This document shows positions 59,727-64,000 of a stretch of 64,000 nt of DNA, piece by piece. The notes under the pieces are model-generated. The model was not told the DNA's origin and ran no database searches. It saw only the letters and a program-made list of their open reading frames with translations. The stretch spans positions 124,001 to 188,000 of the forward strand of contig DCEF01000010.1 in assembly GCA_002316805.1 (NCBI GenBank), in the 5' to 3' direction. The translations under genes and the position numbers were made by a program. Numbering within the stretch: position 1 is the first letter of the stretch; the number at the start of each line of letters is the position of its first letter. This stretch comes from Ruminococcaceae bacterium UBA1036. Its GTDB lineage: Bacteria; Bacillota; Clostridia; Oscillospirales; Acutalibacteraceae.

Positions 59727-61856
59727 TTATTTTTGCGTTTCACCCACATAGGTGAAGTCGATTTTTCCAGAAGCTACATCGGCACCAACCGCCTGTACCC
59801 GCATTGGTGTGCCTATAGTAATGCGGTTGCCCGTCCTTGCGTCGACCTGCGACAGGACGCCATCAAAACGGTAATCAGAATCCGGAAGGCTTTCTACAGG
59901 TACAAAGCCTTCTACTGAATTTTCAAGCCCAATAAATATACCGTGCTGTGTAACACCGCTGACAACCCCGTCGTACGTCTCACCTATATGCTGTGTCATA
60001 TACTCTGCCATATAGCAGTCTTCGGCACTACGCTCTGCAGACATGGCACGTATCTCAGCATCTGAAGACATCTTTGCGGCCTCCGCAGCAAAATCTGCAA
60101 AACGTTTCTGCAGATTTGCTTTGTCTTTTGTCTCAAGCATGGCTGAAAGTATCCTGTGTATTGAAGTGTCAGGATAGCGGCGTATAGGCGACGTAAAGTG
60201 GCAGTAATCTGCAAGTGCAAGGCCAAAATGGCCGAGCGGCTCAACATCATAGCGCGCTTTTGCCATTGTGCGCAGCAGCTGGTGCGAAACAACCTTCTGC
60301 ACAGGCTTTCCTTTTGCCTGCTCCAGAATATTTTCAAAATCCTTTGGAGCAATTTTGCCATCGTGATGCTTAAGCGGCTGCGAATTAAGGCCGACTGCAT
60401 CAATAAGCTGTATCAACGTCTTTACGCGCTCTGGATCTGGCCTTTCGTGCACACGGTATATAAATGGGATCTCTGAAGCCTTTGCAAGCTTAGCAGCTGC
60501 AGAATTAGCCGTTATCATCAGTGCCTCAATCATTTGCTCGGCTTGCCCACTTTTGCGCGGATGAACATCAACACATACTCCGTCTTCATTCAGTGTAAAT
60601 TCAGGCTCCGTGCTTTCGAGGTCGACAACGCCGTTTTCAGCAAATCGTTTCTTCAAAATCAATGACAGTTCACGCGCAGCATGAAGCGAGTCAATTACAG
60701 GACTGTACTTCTGCCTCATATCTTCTCCTGCGGTCCCGTCAAAAAGGCTGTTAACTTCCGAGTAAACACCGCGTACTTTGGAGCATATCACCGATTTTCT
60801 GAACTTGTACGACAGCATATTTCCTTCCGCATCAAGTTCAATAAGTGCAGAAAAAGTCAGTTTGTCCTCTCCTGCATTAAGTGAGCACACGCCGTTGGAA
60901 AGCGACTCGGGCAGCATCGGCACGACACGGTCAGCAAAATATACGGATGTGCCGCGGCTGCGCGCTTCCATATCAAGCGTCCCGCCCGGAGCAATATAGT
61001 GCGAAACATCGGCAATGTGGACACCGAGATGAAAAGACCCGTCCTCTGTTTTAATAACTGAAATGGCGTCATCCAAATCTTTTGCACTCGCATCGTCTAT
61101 AGTGCATACAGGAAGGTTGCGCAGGTCTACTCGGCCATTCAGGTCTTCAGGAGTTATTTTGCGTGAAGCCGCTTCCTGGGCCTCATCAAGGGCCTCTTTT
61201 GAAAAGCCAGACACAATCCCATACTCATCGAGGATAGCATCCGCACATATCTTTGCGCTGCCAGCCTTCCCATAAATTTTTGCAATCTCTGCTTGCATAA
61301 CAGAAGAATGCGGTATCCTGTGAATTTCTGCCTGCACCTTATCGTTTTCTTTAGCTTTTGAAGCGCTTTCACGCGTTACAGGAAGCGAATAGCGCACAGC
61401 AATATCCGGCAGGAAGGCTGGCCTTCCTGCTTCCGTCCTAAAAGTGCCGGTTACAAGCCGACTGCTTTTTTCAGTTATAGATCTTACCTCACCGCTCAGC
61501 CCTTTAATGCCCTGCTGCAGGTTGCCAAGCACTACCCTGTCGCCAACAAACGCGTTGTTGAGTTTGTCCGCATGTATAAAGACATCTGTCCCATTGTCCA
61601 TGCGGGCAAAGGCAAAGCCTCTTGAAAGGGAAATCATGGTAGCTTCTGCCTGTGCGGTATCAGCCTTCTGCGGCAGGTAATACCAGCCTTTTTGTGTAAC
61701 TGAAATTTTTCCTTCCGTTTTAAGCGAATTTAGAGCCGCAAAAAAATCTTTTTTGCCCTCAGGCCTGACATCCATTTTTTTTAGGATACTGCGTACCGGC
61801 AGGCTCTGTGACGATATTTCAAGGCAGCGCAGTATTTTCTCTTTTGTAGTTTTCAA
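59727..61856 (-). CDS. rnr: Ribonuclease R
   Basis: 3'-5' exoribonuclease of the RNB family that degrades structured RNA. An N-terminal helix-turn-helix (residues 1-60) is followed by two cold-shock-like OB domains (GRAFAF-type GFAFARMDNGTDVFIH near residue 80). The RNB catalytic segment is VCTIDDASAKDLDDAI with the conserved aspartates, and the S1 domain near the C-terminus has GETYDGVVSGVTQHGIFIGLENSVEGFV. At 709 residues it is slightly short; the lysine-rich tail is missing. The start is TTG 61856, five bases after GGGGGG. It follows secG across a terminator, the usual Firmicute order; smpB is not adjacent. Confidence 0.95.
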   Translation of the reverse strand: MKTTKEKILRCLEISSQSLPVRSILKKMDVRPEGKKDFFAALNSLKTEGKISVTQKGWYYLPQKADTAQAEATMISLSRGFAFARMDNGTDVFIHADKLNNAFVGDRVVLGNLQQGIKGLSGEVRSITEKSSRLVTGTFRTEAGRPAFLPDIAVRYSLPVTRESASKAKENDKVQAEIHRIPHSSVMQAEIAKIYGKAGSAKICADAILDEYGIVSGFSKEALDEAQEAASRKITPEDLNGRVDLRNLPVCTIDDASAKDLDDAISVIKTEDGSFHLGVHIADVSHYIAPGGTLDMEARSRGTSVYFADRVVPMLPESLSNGVCSLNAGEDKLTFSALIELDAEGNMLSYKFRKSVICSKVRGVYSEVNSLFDGTAGEDMRQKYSPVIDSLHAARELSLILKKRFAENGVVDLESTEPEFTLNEDGVCVDVHPRKSGQAEQMIEALMITANSAAAKLAKASEIPFIYRVHERPDPERVKTLIQLIDAVGLNSQPLKHHDGKIAPKDFENILEQAKGKPVQKVVSHQLLRTMAKARYDVEPLGHFGLALADYCHFTSPIRRYPDTSIHRILSAMLETKDKANLQKRFADFAAEAAKMSSDAEIRAMSAERSAEDCYMAEYMTQHIGETYDGVVSGVTQHGIFIGLENSVEGFVPVESLPDSDYRFDGVLSQVDARTGNRITIGTPMRVQAVGADVASGKIDFTYVGETQK

Positions 61857-61883
61857 AATGTCCCCCCATATAATTTCTTATGC

Positions 61884-61911
61884 AAAAAAAGCTCCGCCTT
61901 TTCAGCGGAGC
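61884..61911 (-). terminator. Terminator between secG and rnr
   Basis: Perfect 7-bp stem GCTCCGC with GCGGAGC (61891-61897, 61905-61911), then seven T residues on the minus strand. It starts 13 bases after secG and may be partly read through into rnr, which has no obvious promoter of its own. Confidence 0.85.
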
Positions 61912-61923
61912 GGCTTGCTTTTC

Positions 61924-62175
61924 TTATTTCAGGAAAAAATACATATAAGTGTTAATAAGAATAACCAGCACAAAAAAGCCAATTGCAATGACTTTTGTCC
62001 ATCTTGCCAAAAAAGCATCAACTGAACGCGCTTGGTTTTTTGAAAGGAACGTATCAGCACCGCCGGTAACGACACCAACATTCTCTTCATGGCCTTTCTG
62101 CATCAAAACAATAACAGTGATAGCAACAGAAAATACCATCAATATAATTCCAAGCACCAACTCTGCGGTAGACAT
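61924..62175 (-). CDS. secG: Preprotein translocase subunit SecG
   Basis: Small membrane subunit of the SecYEG channel. The 83 residues have two hydrophobic helices (about 6-26 and 60-80) and the SecG loop ADTFLSKNQARSVDAFLARWTK. ATG 62175 has SD GGGGG six bases away; the TTG at 62190 lies in the SD region. It has its own promoter and terminator. Confidence 0.94.
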   Translation of the reverse strand: MSTAELVLGIILMVFSVAITVIVLMQKGHEENVGVVTGGADTFLSKNQARSVDAFLARWTKVIAIGFFVLVILINTYMYFFLK

Positions 62176-62214
62176 ATCATACCCCCACAATCATGAACTA
62201 TTACCAATAAGTGA

Positions 62215-62243
62215 ATAATATCACAAAATGCAATTGTTTGCAA
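62215..62243 (-). promoter_or_regulatory. Promoter of secG
   Basis: TTGCAA (62243 to 62238), 17-base spacer, TATTAT (62220 to 62215). Confidence 0.75.
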
Positions 62244-62276
62244 GGATTTTTACTATTTCTTTTTGCCGGTTTGATT

Positions 62277-63560
62277 TTAAAGCAGCTTTTTAACTTTAAA
62301 AGTGCTGTTAAGGACCGCCCAGTTCTGCGGGAAAAATGTATTTACAGTCCAGTAACTTACACCCGCAAGGCCATACCTGTGTGCAAGCTCAAGCTTTGCG
62401 CGTATACTGCGCGCGTCTTCAAACCAAACTTTATGCTGTTTCCCGTCCTGTGAATAGTAATTGAAATGCGGCGACTGCGCCTCTTCGTCAAACATAATGC
62501 GCGCGCCGACTTTTTTTGCAAGCTCAACGGCGCCGTTATTTGAAAGGGAACGCGCTGCAGTGCCGCGCACAAATGGCAAGGTCCAGTCATATCCGTAATT
62601 GGGGATGCCCATAAGGATTTTCTGTGGTGGGATAGCTGTAACCGCATATTTTAAGACCTGCTCTACAAGGTTCAGAGGCGCAACCGGCCTTGCCGGCCCA
62701 TACGTATAACCCCACTCATATGTCATGAGTATTACTCTGTCCGCAAGGCTGCCATGCGCTTTATAATCATGCGCCTGATACAGCAGGCCAGGCTGCTCGG
62801 CGGAAATTTTCGGCGCCAGCGAAGTAAAAACTTTATATCCAAGCGGGTGGAGTTCCTCTACTGCCCTTTTGAGAAATGCATTATAGTTTTCCCTGTCTTG
62901 AGGGTAAATATATTCAAAGTCGATGTTAAGGCCGTAATATTTGTCTTTTCCGCCCAATGCACCTGCAATATTATCGAGAAGTATATTTCCAACTTCCGGA
63001 TCAGAAAGGACGGCGTGGGCAATTTCACCGCTGAAACCCCCTTCAGGCCGAATGTTTGTCACTGACATTATCGGTGCCACGTTCTGCCTGCGGGCGGCAG
63101 CCACGATCCCTGTGTCGTCAACAGATGTGAGGCTTCCATCGGGACGAACCTCATAGCTGAAAACGCTAAGGTAAGTTAATCCCGGAAGCGTCCTTTTCAA
63201 TGTCGAGTCTCCTATTGTAGGGAGGGCATAGCCATTTACCTCAGCTTCACCGAGCATCTCAAGCGTCACAGGAATTGTCAACACCTGCCCTGCCCTGATA
63301 AAATTCGCGTCAGGAATCTGCGGATTGGCCATCTGTATGGCTTCTGCAGTTGTTTCATACATTTTCGCAATTTTCGACAGGCTTTCTCCGGCTTCCACAG
63401 TGTGTGAAACACTCTCTACCGGAATCACAAGTGCCTGCCCGACAACGAGGCTGCCGTCACTGTCAAGCGCGTTGCTGCTGATAATATCGCCTGCAGATAC
63501 GCCGTAACGTTTCGAGATACTGTAAACACTGTCACCTGGACGAACCGTATAAATAACCAA
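62277..63560 (-). CDS. LysM plus glycoside hydrolase 18 protein (YaaH/SleL-like spore cortex hydrolase)
   Basis: Predicted spore-associated N-acetylglucosaminidase. Two LysM domains occupy about residues 1-48 and 52-97 (YTVRPGDSVYSISKRYGV and HTVEAGESLSKIAKMYE), followed by a GH18 barrel with the catalytic LNIDFEYI, in which Glu216 is the acid/base. There is no signal peptide, as in SleL and YaaH, which are made in the mother cell and bind the spore cortex or coat through LysM. The start is TTG 63560, ten bases after GGGGG. Length 427 equals the known enzymes. It supports spore formation and germination in this organism. Confidence 0.92.
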   Translation of the reverse strand: MVIYTVRPGDSVYSISKRYGVSAGDIISSNALDSDGSLVVGQALVIPVESVSHTVEAGESLSKIAKMYETTAEAIQMANPQIPDANFIRAGQVLTIPVTLEMLGEAEVNGYALPTIGDSTLKRTLPGLTYLSVFSYEVRPDGSLTSVDDTGIVAAARRQNVAPIMSVTNIRPEGGFSGEIAHAVLSDPEVGNILLDNIAGALGGKDKYYGLNIDFEYIYPQDRENYNAFLKRAVEELHPLGYKVFTSLAPKISAEQPGLLYQAHDYKAHGSLADRVILMTYEWGYTYGPARPVAPLNLVEQVLKYAVTAIPPQKILMGIPNYGYDWTLPFVRGTAARSLSNNGAVELAKKVGARIMFDEEAQSPHFNYYSQDGKQHKVWFEDARSIRAKLELAHRYGLAGVSYWTVNTFFPQNWAVLNSTFKVKKLL

Positions 63561-63742
63561 AATCGATGTACCCCCTTTGTGGCTTCTTTTTATATGCCAC
63601 TTAGCTCTATTCCAGTATATGCCATTAAAGCCAGCTTAATGGGGACATCATATATTTCTTTTTTACCGCGAATATCCGGCGGCATAATGGGAACATTATC
63701 TATTGGACAGTACAGTTGTTTGCGTTTGCCTCTGTGCAGTCC

Positions 63743-63780
63743 CGCCGCAGGAATTTATTCGTTTCCTGCGGCGTTTTTTA
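63743..63780 (+). terminator. Orphan intrinsic terminator on the plus strand
   Basis: Perfect 11-bp stem CGCCGCAGGAA (63743-63753) with TTCCTGCGGCG (63763-63773), then six T residues. No plus-strand gene precedes it. On the minus strand it lies just after the topoisomerase stop, but there it has no U run. Confidence 0.65.
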
Positions 63781-64000
63781 TAAAAAAGCCAGCTGTTCGC
63801 CCTGAGGGGGCATTGAGCCGGAAGATGGAACCTTCTTGCGGTAGCGGTCTGGCTTTTCAAGCATGCCTTCCTCATAGCGGCAAACTTTCACAAGGCGTGC
63901 ATTGCGGCGAAGCGTCATAACAAGGCTGCCCTGTGCGCTGCGTGTAGATTTTGCCGCGACCGCACCTGAATGAACAAGCAGCATCCTTCCCTGCGATGAA
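63778..64000 (-). CDS. Type IIA DNA topoisomerase subunit A (GyrA/ParC-like), C-terminal end
   Basis: The last 73 codons of a gene entering from the right edge. AVAAKSTRSAQGSLVMTLRR resembles the repeats of the C-terminal beta-propeller of GyrA/ParC, especially the KSTRxxQGVxVMTL form I recall in clostridial ParC-like proteins. A basic tail (EKPDRYRKKVPSSGSM) ends it. Only the tail is present, so gyrase and topoisomerase IV cannot be told apart with certainty, and the call rests on this short motif. Confidence 0.6.
   Translation of the reverse strand, partial: SSQGRMLLVHSGAVAAKSTRSAQGSLVMTLRRNARLVKVCRYEEGMLEKPDRYRKKVPSSGSMPPQGEQLAFL

Noticed and set aside
1..64000. CRISPR arrays, insertion sequences, prophage genes, tRNA or rRNA genes
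   Set aside because: No regularly spaced repeats, transposase or integrase motifs, or tRNA-like arms were found on reading both strands.

Overview
The window is a stretch of chromosome from a spore-forming, Gram-positive, probably anaerobic member of the Clostridia (an Oscillospirales/Ruminococcaceae-like gut or environmental Firmicute is my best guess). Supporting this are a dipicolinate synthase pair (dpaA, dpaB), a BofA-like protein beside a YaaL-like protein, a LysM plus GH18 spore-type hydrolase, a 2-hydroxyacyl-CoA dehydratase system with its [4Fe-4S] activator, a flavin reductase-rubredoxin fusion, a split two-subunit transketolase, a CIRCE operator, and Firmicute gene orders throughout. 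I see no insertion sequence, prophage, CRISPR array, tRNA or rRNA.

Layout. 1-836 (+): the end of endonuclease IV and a DNA alkyltransferase. 852-21588 (-): one very long housekeeping run, transcribed right to left: infC-rpmI-rplT, a TrmH-type methyltransferase, dprA, topA, trmFO, plsX, rnc, a radical SAM protein, smc, ftsY, rdgB, yhbY, nadD, yqeK, rsfS, leuS and a beta-CASP metallo-hydrolase. Its head carries a consensus promoter and an attenuator leader, and infC starts at ATT. 21924-26492 (+): a BceRS-BceAB-like antimicrobial-peptide sensing and resistance module. 26658-29648 (+): a 2-hydroxyacyl-CoA dehydratase subunit followed by a dehydratase-activase fusion. 29766-29954 (+): rpmB. 30034-36487 (-): plsY-der, rpmF-yceD, a small P-loop protein, pgi and a D,D-carboxypeptidase. 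36668-37258 (+): mntP. 37325-41325 (-): split transketolase, a uracil permease and an Hrb-like rubredoxin. 41487-42371 (+): a metallophosphoesterase.

42376-56213 (-): recN-argR-nadK-tlyA-dxs-folD, lgt, two M16 peptidase-like proteins, metY, a zinc-ribbon membrane protein and dpaB-dpaA. 56414-59033 (+): murC, then a perfect CIRCE operator and two tandem, near-identical small heat-shock proteins. 59102-64000 (-): bofA-yaaL, rnr, secG, the LysM-GH18 protein and the C-terminal end of a type IIA topoisomerase A subunit.

Most of the window is core genome: translation, chromosome segregation, nucleotide and lipid metabolism and the cell envelope. The parts that deserve a second look are the dehydratase/activase pair of unknown substrate, the dpaA gene that lacks a conventional start codon, the CIRCE-controlled hsp20 duplication, the Bce-like module with its palindromic upstream site, and several small unassigned proteins. 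I found no clearly novel multi-gene system and do not claim one. Many start codons were reset using Shine-Dalgarno (SD) spacing; these are noted in each entry.
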